DNA from: Chionoecetes opilio
Taxonomy: Eukaryota; Arthropoda; Malacostraca; Decapoda; Majidae
Direction: 5' to 3'
DNA: 64,000 nucleotides
Assembly: GCA_016584305.1 (NCBI GenBank)
Contig: JACEEZ010018909.1
Location: forward strand, 7,501-71,500
The translations under genes and the position numbers were made by a program. Shown here piece after piece: positions 12,791-24,850 of the stretch. Under the pieces are notes generated by a model. It was not told the origin of the DNA. It ran no database searches and worked only from the letters and a program-made list of their open reading frames with translations. Numbering within the stretch: the stretch's first letter is position 1; each line of letters begins with the position of its first letter.

Positions 12791-13667
12791 TTGCCTGAAA
12801 ATCTTTATAGACAGATAAACGGTTTAGCAAAATGTATAATTTGGAAGATCATACCGGTGTTATTTGACTAAAACATGACATGTTCAATGATACCTCCGCT
12901 TGTTATTAGGAATATACATCGTATGGTGTTAAAATCAGCTCCATACGTCTTTCCAAACTCTAGTAATGAATAATTAATATAATGGCGGCCATTTGAAATC
13001 CAAGATGGCCACCAAAGTGCGATTCCTATGTAACAATTTCCGCCTGCTTATTAGATATCGTATGGTGTTTAAAATCCTCTCCGTACGACATTCCTAACTT
13101 GCGTTATCGTCAGAATAGATAATGCCAGCGGCGGCCTAAGTCATTTTATGCCTCTTTACATATATTTGTTGTAAACTCGTGGTGGATGATATGTTGTACT
13201 TGTTGAGTTATTTTTATAGACAGATAAACGGTGTAGCAAAATGCATATTTGGAAAATCATACCAGTGTTGTTTCACTAAAAAAAGTACAAGTCTAATAAT
13301 AAAATATTGAAAAATATATGATTTTTTTCGATAATTGATTTTTATAATAATTAATCTATAACAAAATGCTTCATATTATTTGTATTTAGACGGTACACAT
13401 TGGACGTATATTTAGTCGTCAACCGCACATCGATAGCTAGTATAGAAGTCCAGATACACGTGCAACAATGTACCCCACCAAATGGGCATTTTCGCGTGGG
13501 TGGTTCAAAGATGGCGTCCATCCGGGCACTAAGCTACCGTTCTCAGATGTCCATCATGCATTTTCTGATACCTGAGATATATGCCCTAATGGAAAATCAT
13601 AATGAGAATTACTCCCCCCGCCGGAGCATTCACTTCAAAATATGGCCGGTTGGCTCAAGGACTATAA

Positions 13668-15117
13668 CCTGCCCTTTCACCCTCACACACCCTTCCCGCG
13701 CGCCCTTTCCCACTACAGCACCTCCCGTTAACTTTCCCACCTCCTCCTGTTCCATACACTCTTCCCACATAACACTATTCTACACTCACACACACACACA
13801 ATCAACAACCAAACTTTCCCACATCCTCGCTGACCCTTGCTACACACACACACACACACACACACACAAGACGCAGCTTCACGACCCTCACGCCCCCAGT
13901 CCTCCTCTCCTTCCCCTCCCCAGAATTGCGTTACAGCGTTACATTCCACCATTCCTCAGGGAAATGTCGCCAGAACAGGGAGAGGAGGGGAGGGGAGGGG
14001 AGGGAAGGGAGGGGAGAGAGTGAGAGAGGGAGAGGAAGGGGAGGGGTGCGTTAGGCCTCAAGGGGGAAGGGTGCATAGGTCAGGAAATAACAAATAAACA
14101 AACAAAAATAGGAAAATAACCAATTAAAGTGAGGTATAATGGGCTTAATGCGTCTTGACCATGAACACACACACACACACACACACACACAGTCATTGTT
14201 TGCTAATTCGGTGTTTAAAAAGCGGCTTATTTACCCGGCGCCCCTGAGTGAGCCTCGCCCTGCCCTCCAGCCGCCACCCAGGGCTGTGTCCGCCGCCACA
14301 CAATGGGCGCCGCCTCCCAGGCCTACACCCACGCCCCGACGCCCCCCGCGGCGCCGACATGTCCCTCCCGCCCGCAGCCGCCCCATTGTCTTCACCGACA
14401 CGCCGCGACGCTGCTCGGGCCCGACCACGGCCTTTGCCCGACCCTGCCTCAGGGGTCCAACGATATAGACAAGAAAAAGCTATACTGTACTAATAAAAAT
14501 AATAATCGCTATGAATATAGTAACAATTATAGAAATAACAATCATTGGGTGAAAACAAAATATCTGATAATATACAGTAACAATAATAATACTGATAAAT
14601 ATTAATAAGAGTAATAGAAAAAAAATAATAACAACAATAATAATAATAATATTAATTAAAATAATATCAATAACAATAATAACAAAGACAACAACAACGC
14701 CACCAATAATTTCCTTTACCCGCCCTAGATAACAAAGCGCCCCGCCAGCACACACAACCATGCACTCACGCAAACATACACACCACACACCAACAACACT
14801 GGGGCTGTTTGATCAAGCCTGTCCGTGTGTGTGTGTGTGTGTGTGTGCAAGGCGAGGCAGGAAACGGGAAGGTAAGGAAAACAAACATTACTCACACCTT
14901 CAGGGAAACATTGAGCGGAATTACGTTGACTATGACCACACGAGGAAGGTTTAAAGGGCCCCGCAGCACCACTAACAAAGAACACAGCTAACCATCACCT
15001 CCATATCAAGACTGTGTAAGTGTGGCGTGTGAAGGATTGGTCCCGAAGATACGCCACAACCCACAACAAACCCCAAAAGGACCGTTGTGAATTAGTCCAG
15101 AGAGGAACATCGTCTAA
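13668..15117. other. no confident gene; GC-rich patch and AT-rich patch
   Basis: Contains small AC tracts (13783-13800, 13841-13868, 14164-14191), a GGGGA minisatellite at 13980-14045, a CpG-rich stretch at 14235-14460 with no convincing coding frame, and an AAT-rich stretch at 14480-14700. Confidence 0.5.
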
Positions 15118-15232
15118 ACACACACACACACACACACAACACACACACACAAACCACACAAACACACACACACACACACACACAACATTCCACGCAGACG
15201 CCCTACACACACACACACACACACACACACAC
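15118..15232. repeat. (AC)n tracts
   Basis: Three AC tracts separated by short unique words. They lie at the left boundary of a tandemly duplicated unit that also has AC repeats at its other boundaries. Confidence 0.92.
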
Positions 15233-15393
15233 CACACGCCTCGCCATCGCGGCATCTCCGTCGCCATAGTATAATATAGTATACGCATATACCGGTGTCG
15301 CGTGGGCAAGTGTCTGTTTACGAAAATGTATCCGTTTACTAACAAAAGCGTGTTGATCAAAAGGAAAAGGCCGTTGAGGGGAATACTTACTAA

Positions 15394-15576
15394 AGGCGTT
15401 TTCTGCGGGGGATTTTTGGTTGCAATCGGAAAAATTTTGGTTGCAAACGGTCACAACAACAACAACAAATGATTGCGGGTCGGGCCAATCATCTTCCCTG
15501 GATGGTTGAACAGGGATCGAAATTTGAGCAACCGAAAATTTTTCGGTTGCAATCAGGATCCCCGCCGAAAACGCCT
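15394..15576. mobile_element. 183 bp MITE, TAA target duplication
   Basis: Terminal inverted repeats begin AGGCGTTTTC(T/G)GCGGGG. The element lies in the left arm of the foldback and is flanked by TAA (15391-15393, 15577-15579). The right arm of the same foldback holds the unoccupied site with a single TAA equivalent at 16003-16005. A 3-bp TWA duplication fits PIF/Harbinger MITEs. Internally it has inverted GGTTGCAA words. Confidence 0.88.
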
Positions 15577-15787
15577 TAATATTGACTTGATCAACAAAGG
15601 CATGTCCAGGCATCCTACGACAATAAACCCGTCTTTATTTATCAACAAAAGTGTGTGAGGGTGGGGGGGCAGCACGAAGTGGAACAGACATCGGCGAGAA
15701 TTCCTATCGGCGACAGTTAGAGGTATGGTTTTGAGCATATAATGATATATGAGGCATTCAATTTCGTACAGAAATGTCCTGTGAGCA

Positions 15788-15843
15788 GGGCCTTAACCAA
15801 CCGTGTTCAAGAATGCATTCTTGAACACGGTTGGTTAAGGCCC
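15788..15843. repeat. 56-bp perfect palindrome
   Basis: Symmetric about ATGCAT at 15813-15818, with no spacer. It marks the centre of the foldback element. Confidence 0.95.
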
Positions 15844-16984
15844 CATCTCCTGCTGTTGGTTAAGGCCTGCATCTCCATCCACGAATTCTCGCCGATGTCA
15901 GCGAGTGTTCCACTTCGTGCCCCCCCGCCCCTTTTGTTGATAAATAAAGACGGGTTTATTGTCGTAGGACGCCTGGACATGCTTTTGTTGATCAAGTCAA
16001 TATTAGTAAGTATTCCCCTCAACACCTGCTTTCTTTGCCTTTGTTAGTAAACGGACTGCTTTTCGTAAACAGACACTTGCCCACGCGACACCGGGACGCC
16101 CCTGTGAATGTTGTCAACCTGCACGCCCATCACCATTCACTCTACAGCTGTCAGGGCACCCCCACGCCCCTGCTGCCTCCCCAACACACCCAAACTCGGC
16201 ATCACGGGAGAAACTATCGATAAAGAAAATTACTTCAGTGAGTGGGAGACACCAATCTGATGGGACGAGTTCACTTTTGTCATGACTGTGATGAGGAGGA
16301 CGATAGCGAGAAGGAGGAGAGGGAGGAGGAGAAAAAACCCTGAGATCCTAATGTGTCCTTGTTGACTTTATAAGGAAGTTATGTAAAGCCGCGGTGGAGA
16401 GGGAGGTGAAGTGAGTCCCTGAGGCGGAGTGGAGGCAGGCAACCATTGTGACGGCCAGGCACCGAGCATGTGTGTCACGGCTGCACCAACACCACGCACA
16501 CCTTAATGGCTGGTGGACGGCAATTAACCCCGGTGGCAGTAACGATCGCAGCTCCAGCCATGATCTCCTTCCTCGCCCACACCTGAACGCCCGCCCGCAT
16601 ATTTGTAGCCACACAATATAATTAAGTTTACCCTGTAACCAACATAATTCAGATTACCTTCTTTCCGTGCAGTGTTCTTTTCTTTTTCGACCTCTCGTAT
16701 TTGTTAATTACCTAAATTATATTTGTTTATATTTTCCATTACGTATTATTATACACATATTTCACTGTGCCATGTTGTGACGTTCATATTGTTTATCATC
16801 ACATATGTTTTTCATTACTTTATATTTATTATTACTGATTTAACAGCATACGATTGTCATTCCTTTATATATATAAAATACAATTTGAATATATGTACAA
16901 GCTGATATTAACTAAACCGGGAGAAACAGAGGCACAAACTAATTGATAAATGATTGTGCCTCTGTTCCTCCTTGCAAAATATAT

Positions 16985-17250
16985 CTGATATAAGTAATGT
17001 GTAGCTACATTTTCCCGTTCCCTGGGACAGTATATCGCGTTTACTCTTGAAACGTCAGATTAGGTAAAGTTAAGTTACGGTTCGGGTATGGGAGTCTCCT
17101 GATGTTGACACGGTAACTTTGTGTAGGAAATTAGGAATCACAGGGTGATCATCAAGGAAGAGGGTATTTTCATGAAAATCCTATGGTTAGTCTCGAATCT
17201 ACAGCCAAGCGTCTTCACTCGGAAACCACATACTTGCATAGAGTTGGGAA
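16985..17250 (+). repeat. dispersed repeat X, copy in unit A
   Basis: Shares GTTTACTCTTG, GTTACGGTT and AAGCGTCTTCACTCGGAAAC with copies at 18545-18790 and 39685-39925. It is preceded by a 13-bp-stem hairpin at 16925-16966. The type of element is unknown. Confidence 0.65.
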
Positions 17251-17545
17251 ATATGCCGCCCGCCCTGCCTTGTGAGTCCTGCATGGGTATGGTTTTCTAC
17301 CCCGCGCACTACAGGGTACAGATACTCCTGTATGTTCCCGGCAGTGTGTCGCAGGCAATACACCACTTTTTTATGATGGCACACCACTAAAGTGAAAAAA
17401 AGCATTAACCCCCCCCAAAAAAAAATATATATAGAGACTACCCCCAATGCCTGTCCCCTTCCCCATCCCCCGAGCCACTACTACTATAAAAAAAAAATAC
17501 ACATCAACACAATTCCCCGACTGTATGCAATGTCAACACTTACAC

Positions 17546-19045
17546 ACACACACACCAGACGCCTCGCCATCGCGGCATCTCCGTCGCCATACTACGCATA
17601 TACCGGGACGCCCCTGTGAATGTTGTCAACCTGCACGCCCATCACCATTCCCTCTACAGCTTCCAGGGCACGGCCACCCCCACGCCCCTGCTGCCTCCCC
17701 AACACATCCAAACTTGGCATCACGGGAATAAATATCGAGATAAAGAAAATTACTTCGGTGAGTGGGAGACACCAATCTGATGGGACGAGTTCACTTTTGT
17801 CATGACTGTGATGAAGAGGACGATAGCGAAAGGAGGAGAGGGAGGAGGAGAAAAAACCCTGAGATCCTAATGTGTCCTTGTTGACTTTATAAGGAAGTTA
17901 TGTAAAGCCGCGGTGGAGAGGGAGGTGAAGTGAGTCCCTGAGGCGGAGTGGAGGCAGGCAACCATTGTGACGGCCAGGCACCGAGCATGTGTGTCACGGC
18001 TGTATCAACACCACGCACACCTTAATGGCTGGTGGACGGCAATTAACCCCGGTGGCAGTAACGATCGCAGCTCCAGCCATGATCTCCTTCCTCGCCCACA
18101 CCTGAACGCCCGCCCGCATATTTGTAGCCACACACTATAATTAAGTTTACCCTGTAACCAACATAATTCAGATTACCTTCTTTCCGTGCAGTGTTCTTTT
18201 CTTTTTCGACCTCTCGTATTTGTTAATTACCTAAATTATATTTGTTTATATTTTCCATTACGTATTATTATACACATATTTCACTTGCCATGTTGTGACG
18301 TTCATATTGTTTATCATCACATATGTTTTTCATTACTTTATATTTATTATTACTGATTTAACAGCATACGATTGTCATTCCTTTATATATATTATATAAA
18401 ATACAATTTGAATATATGTACAAGCTGAAATGAAATAACTCAGACAATGAGAGAGATAAAATTGATCAGCAATAATTATTCTGTCTCTCTCATTGCCTCT
18501 AAATCAATTTATATCTGATATACTCTGATATATTGCGTAGCTAGTCACTGGCCACATATTCAGTTATTCACATTTTCTGGAATATTATGTCTCGTTTACT
18601 TTCGAACACGTCAGATTAGGTAACACTAGGTTACGGTTAGGGTATGATAAGTTACCTGGATCTGTATTGCTAACTTTGTGTGGGAATCACAAAAAGGGCA
18701 ATTTCGAGAAAATCCTATGGTTATTCTCGAATCTACAGGCAAGCGTCTTCACTCGGAAACCACATACTTGCATAGAGTTGGGGAATCCTGCCTTGTGAGT
18801 CCTGCATGGGTATGGTTTTCTACCCCGCGCACTACAGGGTACAGATACTCCTGTATGTTCCCGGCAGTGTGTCGCAGGGGCAATACACCACTTTTTTATG
18901 ATGGCACACCACTAAAGTGAAAACAAGCATTAACCATCCCCCCCAAAATATATATAAACTGCCCCCAATGCCTGTCCCCTTCCCATCCCCCGACCCACTA
19001 CTACTACACATCAACACAATTCCCCGACTGTATGCAATGTCAACA
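17546..19045 (+). repeat. tandem duplication, unit B (no foldback)
   Basis: Direct copy of unit A without the foldback and MITE. It keeps the empty CCGG target at 17603-17606. It ends in AC tracts like those bounding unit A, which suggests the duplication arose by exchange between AC repeats. Confidence 0.9.
18545..18790 (+). repeat. dispersed repeat X, copy in unit B
   Basis: Aligned with 16985-17250 but clearly more diverged than the flanking duplicated DNA. Its adjacent hairpin (18445-18495) has a different stem sequence. Confidence 0.65.
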
Positions 19046-19063
19046 CACACACACACACTCACA

Positions 19064-19096
<33 letters not shown>

Positions 19097-19108
19097 ACAC
19101 ACACACAC

Positions 19109-19159
<51 letters not shown>

Positions 19160-19269
19160 ACAAGGAAGACAAACAAATACAGGCACTGAGTTTGCTCCAC
19201 ATCCTTGACAGAAGCTTAAAAAGTGATGCTCCTCACAACATGCATCGATGCCTCTTGCAACACACTGAC

Positions 19270-19328
<59 letters not shown>

Positions 19329-19330
19329 AC
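19046..19330. repeat. (AC)n tracts around unique DNA
   Basis: AC tracts at 19041-19155 and 19274-19338 with about 115 bp of unique sequence between them. Confidence 0.93.
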
Positions 19331-19545
19331 ACACAACATCTATATCCCTCAGGCATATTTACAAAAATGTTAGTTTTTTTCCATCAGCCTCGCCAGTTAG
19401 CATTAGCAATGGGAGGGAGATCGCGTCCCTATTTGGTGCCCCGTCCCAGGCCTCCAGGCACCAAGTGGCGGTGGTGGTGGGACGCTAGCCCACTATCATT
19501 GGTGTATTTACCCAAACCTGCCCATCCTTACTCACCACCACACAC

Positions 19546-20083
<538 letters not shown>

Positions 20084-20689
20084 AAGGCATGGATGGGCTG
20101 AGGACAAGGGAGGCCTAGGCTGGTAGGCTTAGGGAAGGCACGTGTTTTTGTTGGAACCCGGAATGAGATGCGATGTTTTTAGTGTATACAAAAACTGGGA
20201 GAGAGAGAGAGAGAGAGATATGGCAGATGGATTTACATATCAATACAAAGCTGAAATAGATCATTGATTTATGGACGCGCACTTACCCACGCACGCACTT
20301 CCAAACAACACAGACAAACAAACAAACAAAAAACTACACACACACACACACACACACACACACTACAACACATTCCCGATCTATCAGTCCATCAGCAACC
20401 TAACCCTCTATCTATCCACATTATCTATTCAGTCTTCGATATGTAAGAAGAAAAAAATCTCGCTCCCTTTAATACAAGACAAAAGCTTGCCGCGCCATCA
20501 CCATAATTTTTTTTTGCCCTTGGCCAGTCCTTTGTGATGTAAAAAAACCATCTCCATCACCCCCCTCCCCTCATTTCCATTCCCACCACCACCACAACCA
20601 CCGCAACCACCACAACCTATCACACCACCACTCCTATTACTACCACCATTACCACGACTACCACCACTTCCACAATCACCACTATCACA
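20084..20689. other. no gene seen
   Basis: Short AG (20198-20218) and AC (20337-20362) tracts, and ACC-rich DNA from 20580 leading into the minisatellite. Confidence 0.6.
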
Positions 20690-21115
20690 CCATCACTTTA
20701 CTCCTACCACCATTACCACTACTACCACCATTTCTACTACTACCACCATTACCACTACTACCACCATTACCACTACTACCACCATTACCACTACTACCAC
20801 CATTACCACTACTACCACCATTACCACTACTACCACCATTACAACTACCATACCACCATTACCACTACTACCACTATTACCACTACTACCACCATTACTA
20901 CTACTACCACCATTACCACTACTACCACTACTACCACCATTACTACTACTACCACCATTACCACTACTACCACCATTACCACTACTACCACTACTACCAC
21001 CATTACTACTACTACCACCATTACCACTACTACCACCATTACCACTACTATACAACCATTACCACTACCACTACCACCATTACCACTACTACCACCATTA
21101 CCTCTACTACCACTA
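20690..21115. repeat. 18-bp minisatellite ACCACTACTACCACCATT
   Basis: About 20 imperfect units, with some lacking a triplet so that unit lengths vary by multiples of three. Confidence 0.9.
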
Positions 21116-21464
21116 CAACGGGAGGCCGACAACGTATCTTTCCGCCACATTACACATTCCTCGGCCATTCCTCAGCCTGACACTTCATTCCACTCCCTCT
21201 CTTCACTCCACCTCCTTTCAAACTACTACTACTACTCCACTCCAATTTACAGACACTCCAAATTCATTTCCTAGAACGCCTCTACACACAGTCCACCTCT
21301 TATCCTCCACCTGTACATGCAAACACACTCTATCCTACACACACACACACACACACACGAATAAGGTGGTGTGTGTAGGCCTCTCGTGGTGTCTGAGGCG
21401 AACCACACCCGGCGTCTAGTGTGTTCGGGCGGCGGTGTCAAAGGGTTCCCTATTGTTTCTTTAT

Positions 21465-21544
<80 letters not shown>

Positions 21545-22180
21545 CCCGCTATCATATCTTACTTATATAACTACTAACATTATATATTGGTCTATTAAAG
21601 CCAATTTTGTTAATATCAACAACAACAAAATGATAGCTACATCACTTTATAAATAACTGATAGCTTCATAAATTAATAAATAAGAAATAATCAAGTCCCA
21701 ACAAACCCTGAAGGCAAGGCGTGTCCTAGATTGCCATAGTTAACAGCGGGCCAGGCAGGTGTGTAGCTATCAGGTAAGGAGGCAGGCAGGGAGGGAGGGA
21801 GCGAATGAAGGAGAAAACTGTTCATTTATTTACAAGTCTTCATTAATTTTCCAAGCTAAACCTAATTCACTAAGCCAAGTCTTCATTTATTCACAATCTA
21901 TTGACTTTATTGTTATGATGTGTATATTTTTAGTGTATATCTTTTAGTGCGATAAGAGGAAAGGAATGCGAAAGGGGCAGAAAGCAAGAGGAGAAGGAAG
22001 GGCAGGAGGAGGAAGCGAAGGAAGGAAGCAAGGAGAGGAGAGAGAAGGAGGCAAGTAAGGAAAAGAAGGAGTAAAGAGAAGGAGGCAGAAAAGAGTGAAA
22101 GGAAGGCAATAAAGAGGAAAGGAATGCAAAAGAGGAAAGGAATGCAGATAAAAGGCAAAGGAAGCAGAAAAGGAAAGGAT
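21116..22180. other. (CT)n and unique DNA, no gene seen
   Basis: A CT tract at 21467-21542, a small AC tract at 21338-21358, AT-rich DNA, and purine-rich repeats from 21950. Confidence 0.6.
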
Positions 22181-22460
22181 AGACTAATGAAAGAGGAATA
22201 AGAAGGAAGAAGAGGAAAGGAGGGCAGAAAAGAGGAAAGGAAGAAAGAAAAGAGGAAAAGGGAGGAAGTAAAGAGGAAAGGAAGGAAGAAAAGAGGAAAG
22301 GAAGAAAGAAAAGAGGAAAAGGAAGAAAGAAAAGAGGAAAGGAAGGAAGAAAAGAGGAAAGGAAGAAAGAAAAGAGGAAAGGAAGAAAGAAAAGAGGAAA
22401 TGAAGGAAGAAAAGAGGAAAGGAAGGAAGAAAGAGGAAAAGAGAGGAAGAATAGAGGAAA
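22181..22460. repeat. purine minisatellite GAAAGGAAGAAAGAAAAGAG
   Basis: More than ten imperfect units of about 18-20 bp, entirely A and G on the plus strand over long stretches. Confidence 0.9.
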
Positions 22461-22938
22461 AGGAGTAATGAAGAGAGGGTAAGTAGGGATTCAGTGTAAG
22501 GTAAATGTCTGCTTCCCATACTTTCCCTCCGTCTGTCTGTCCGTCTGTCTGTTTGTCTCCCCGTGGCTTCCTATGGTCTGTCTAATACAAAAGTTGGTCT
22601 GTCTTCTCTCCCGTCTACAGGATAACCTACAGTGGCTCCCCGTCTGTTGTGTTCACTCATGTTCGTGATGAGAGAATGGAGGAAGGCATAATACTAATAA
22701 TAACAATAACAATAAAAATAAATACTACTACTACTAATAATAATAATACATATGAGAGCACACACACACACACACATTTCCTTTAATTTATGACGCTGTT
22801 AAGCATTTTTAAAGAGACGCAGGACTTAATTATGAGTATTTTAATCAGGAGGGCGGGGCGGGAAGGAGGGGCGGGGCGGGCATGGTTTTGACTAAGGAGT
22901 GTAAGTTAAGGAGCAGCCACTTGTTATATCGCGGACCT

Positions 22939-22941
<3 letters not shown>
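22461..22941. other. no gene seen
   Basis: GTCT-type repeats near 22530-22560, an AAT-rich patch near 22690-22750, and a GGGGCGGG patch near 22850-22880. Confidence 0.6.

Positions 22942-23008
<67 letters not shown>
22942..23008. repeat. (AC)n microsatellite
   Basis: About 66 bp of AC. Confidence 0.97.
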
Positions 23009-23011
<3 letters not shown>

Positions 23012-23080
23012 CTAATCTCATGAACCCTATAAATAATATAAAGCAGCACAGCTCATTATCATGTTATTTATCTCTCTTAG

Positions 23081-23081
<1 letters not shown>

Positions 23082-23140
<59 letters not shown>

Positions 23141-23149
23141 TAGAACCAT

Positions 23150-23218
<69 letters not shown>

Positions 23219-23224
23219 AACCAT

Positions 23225-23271
<47 letters not shown>

Positions 23272-23273
23272 AC

Positions 23274-23328
<55 letters not shown>

Positions 23329-23512
23329 ATAATAGTAGTAGTAGTAATAGCAGTAGTAGTAGTAGTAGTAGACATATAGTAGTAGTAGTAGTAGTAGTAG
23401 TAGTAGATAAGTAGTAGTAGTAGTAGTAGTAGTTAGTAAGTAGTAGTAGTAGTAGTAAGTAGTAGTAGTAGGTAGTAGTAGTAGTAGGTAGTAGTATAGT
23501 AGTAGTAATAGC

Positions 23513-23543
<31 letters not shown>

Positions 23544-23574
23544 CAATAAAGTAGTAGTATAGTAGTAGATAGAC

Positions 23575-23606
<32 letters not shown>

Positions 23607-23609
23607 CAA

Positions 23610-23665
<56 letters not shown>

Positions 23666-23778
23666 AGTAGTAGTAGTAGTAGTAGTAGTATGTAGTAGTA
23701 GTATGTAGAGTAGTAGTTAGTAGTTAGTAGTAGTAGTAGTAGTAGTAGTAGTAATAATAGTATAGTAGTATGTATAGC

Positions 23779-23819
<41 letters not shown>

Positions 23820-23843
23820 CAGTATAGTAGTAGTAGTAGTAGT

Positions 23844-23888
<45 letters not shown>

Positions 23889-23894
23889 ATGTTT

Positions 23895-23935
<41 letters not shown>

Positions 23936-23952
23936 CTGTAGTTGTTGTTGTT

Positions 23953-23991
<39 letters not shown>

Positions 23992-24008
23992 CTGTAGTTG
24001 TTGTTGTT

Positions 24009-24062
<54 letters not shown>

Positions 24063-24110
24063 TGTAGTTGTTGTAGTAGTAGTAGAAGCAGTATATATAG
24101 TTGTGGTGGT
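23082..24110. repeat. kilobase-scale (AGT)n trinucleotide array
   Basis: About 1 kb of AGT repeats with scattered single-base slips, two ACCATT interruptions (near 23147 and 23220) and repeated TGTAGTTGTTGTTGTTG interruptions near 23940 and 23990. The shared interruptions show that blocks of the array were duplicated. Confidence 0.97.
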
Positions 24111-24690
24111 GAGAACACAGGAATACACAGGAAAAAAAATAACAACACAAGAAAGGGGGAAGAGGTGGAGGTGAAGGACGGAAGGAAACGGAACAGAGGG
24201 AAAAAAACACCCTCCCCCTTCCTCTTCTTCCCCCTCCTCTTTTACATGTCACTCCCTGCCCCTTCTCCTCCCCGCCGCTATCAATACAAGGAGTGTAGCA
24301 AAACATTCCCCTTCACCCCTCTCTTCCCCTTCTCCCCTCCCTTGCTGTCATCTCCCTTGTGCTACTGTTGTCTCCTCTCCCCCTCTCCTCCTCTTCCACA
24401 TTTCGTCTTCTTTTGTTTTCTTAATCTCCTCTCCCTCTCCTTTCTCTTTTTCGTGATATTACTAAAAAATATTCATGTTAATTCTTTTATGTTCTTATAT
24501 TCTTCTCTTCTTCCTTTCCTTTTCTTATATTCTCTCTCTCTTCTTCCTCTGGATTTATTGTTCTTTCTTTTATTACTCTTCGTATTTAACGTGATATTTG
24601 TTCTGTCTTTCCTTCTTTTTCCCTTTATTATTCTAGTATCTTTTTTCGTTTTTTATTTCCCTCTTTGTACTACTTTTGCTACATATTTTC

Positions 24691-24692
<2 letters not shown>
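24111..24692. other. pyrimidine-rich DNA, no gene seen
   Basis: C- and T-rich sequence whose open frames are low-complexity Leu/Phe/Ser. Confidence 0.6.

Positions 24693-24770
<78 letters not shown>
24693..24770. repeat. (CT)n microsatellite
   Basis: About 76 bp of CT directly before a LINE-like 3' tail. Confidence 0.96.
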
Positions 24771-24773
<3 letters not shown>

Positions 24774-24850
24774 GTCAAAGGCAAAGTCAACAACATTTAT
24801 TTGCCCAATTAAACGTATACATCATGATTAATAAAATAAAAAATCTATAA
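24771..24850 (-). mobile_element. possible LINE 3' end fragment
   Basis: Read on the minus strand it ends GGGCAAATAAATGTTGTTGA then TTTGCCTTTGACTTTG, a polyadenylation-like AATAAA followed by a short tandem tail as in non-LTR elements. Only the very end is present and no ORF is visible. Confidence 0.4.

Larger units (their letters stand above)
10375..13664. mobile_element. 3.29 kb palindromic transposable element
   Basis: The left arm (10375-11974) and right arm (12057-13664) are inverted copies of about 1.6 kb, close to identical with small indels, around an 82 bp spacer. The termini read TAGTCCTTGAGCCA and its complement. The element is flanked on both sides by TAA (10372-10374 and 13665-13667), which fits a 3-bp TWA target duplication as made by PIF/Harbinger transposons; three bases alone are weak proof. 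Each arm carries one broken copy of the same gene, pointing outward from the centre. Each arm also contains an internal degenerate repeat of its non-coding part: the words ACCGTTTATCTGTCTATAAA and TTTTAACACCATACGAT occur twice per arm. Confidence 0.85.
15296..16090. mobile_element. foldback element with 4-bp CCGG duplication
   Basis: The ends TGTCGCGTGGGCAAGTG and its complement form long inverted arms that share CAATAAACCCGTCTTTATTT and TGATCAACAAA. The arms meet at a perfect palindrome (15788-15843). CCGG flanks both sides (15292-15295, 16091-16094). Unit B of the tandem duplication has the uninterrupted site ATACCGGGACG at 17600-17610, which proves the insertion and its exact limits. No transposase is present, and I cannot assign a superfamily. 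Confidence 0.9.
15233..17545 (+). repeat. tandem duplication, unit A (contains insertions)
   Basis: Unit A and unit B (17546-19045) share ACGCCTCGCCATCGCGGCAT at the start, about 800 bp of near-identical sequence (16095-16895 against 17607-18415) and a shared end with AAGCGTCTTCACTCGGAAAC and CCGACTGTATGCAATGTCAA. Without the 795 bp foldback, unit A is close to 1.5 kb. No gene is recognisable in it. Confidence 0.9.

Noticed and set aside
14235..14460. CpG-rich candidate exon
   Set aside because: Frames are open on both strands because of GC content. The products are Pro/Ala/Arg-rich with no domain and no paired splice sites.
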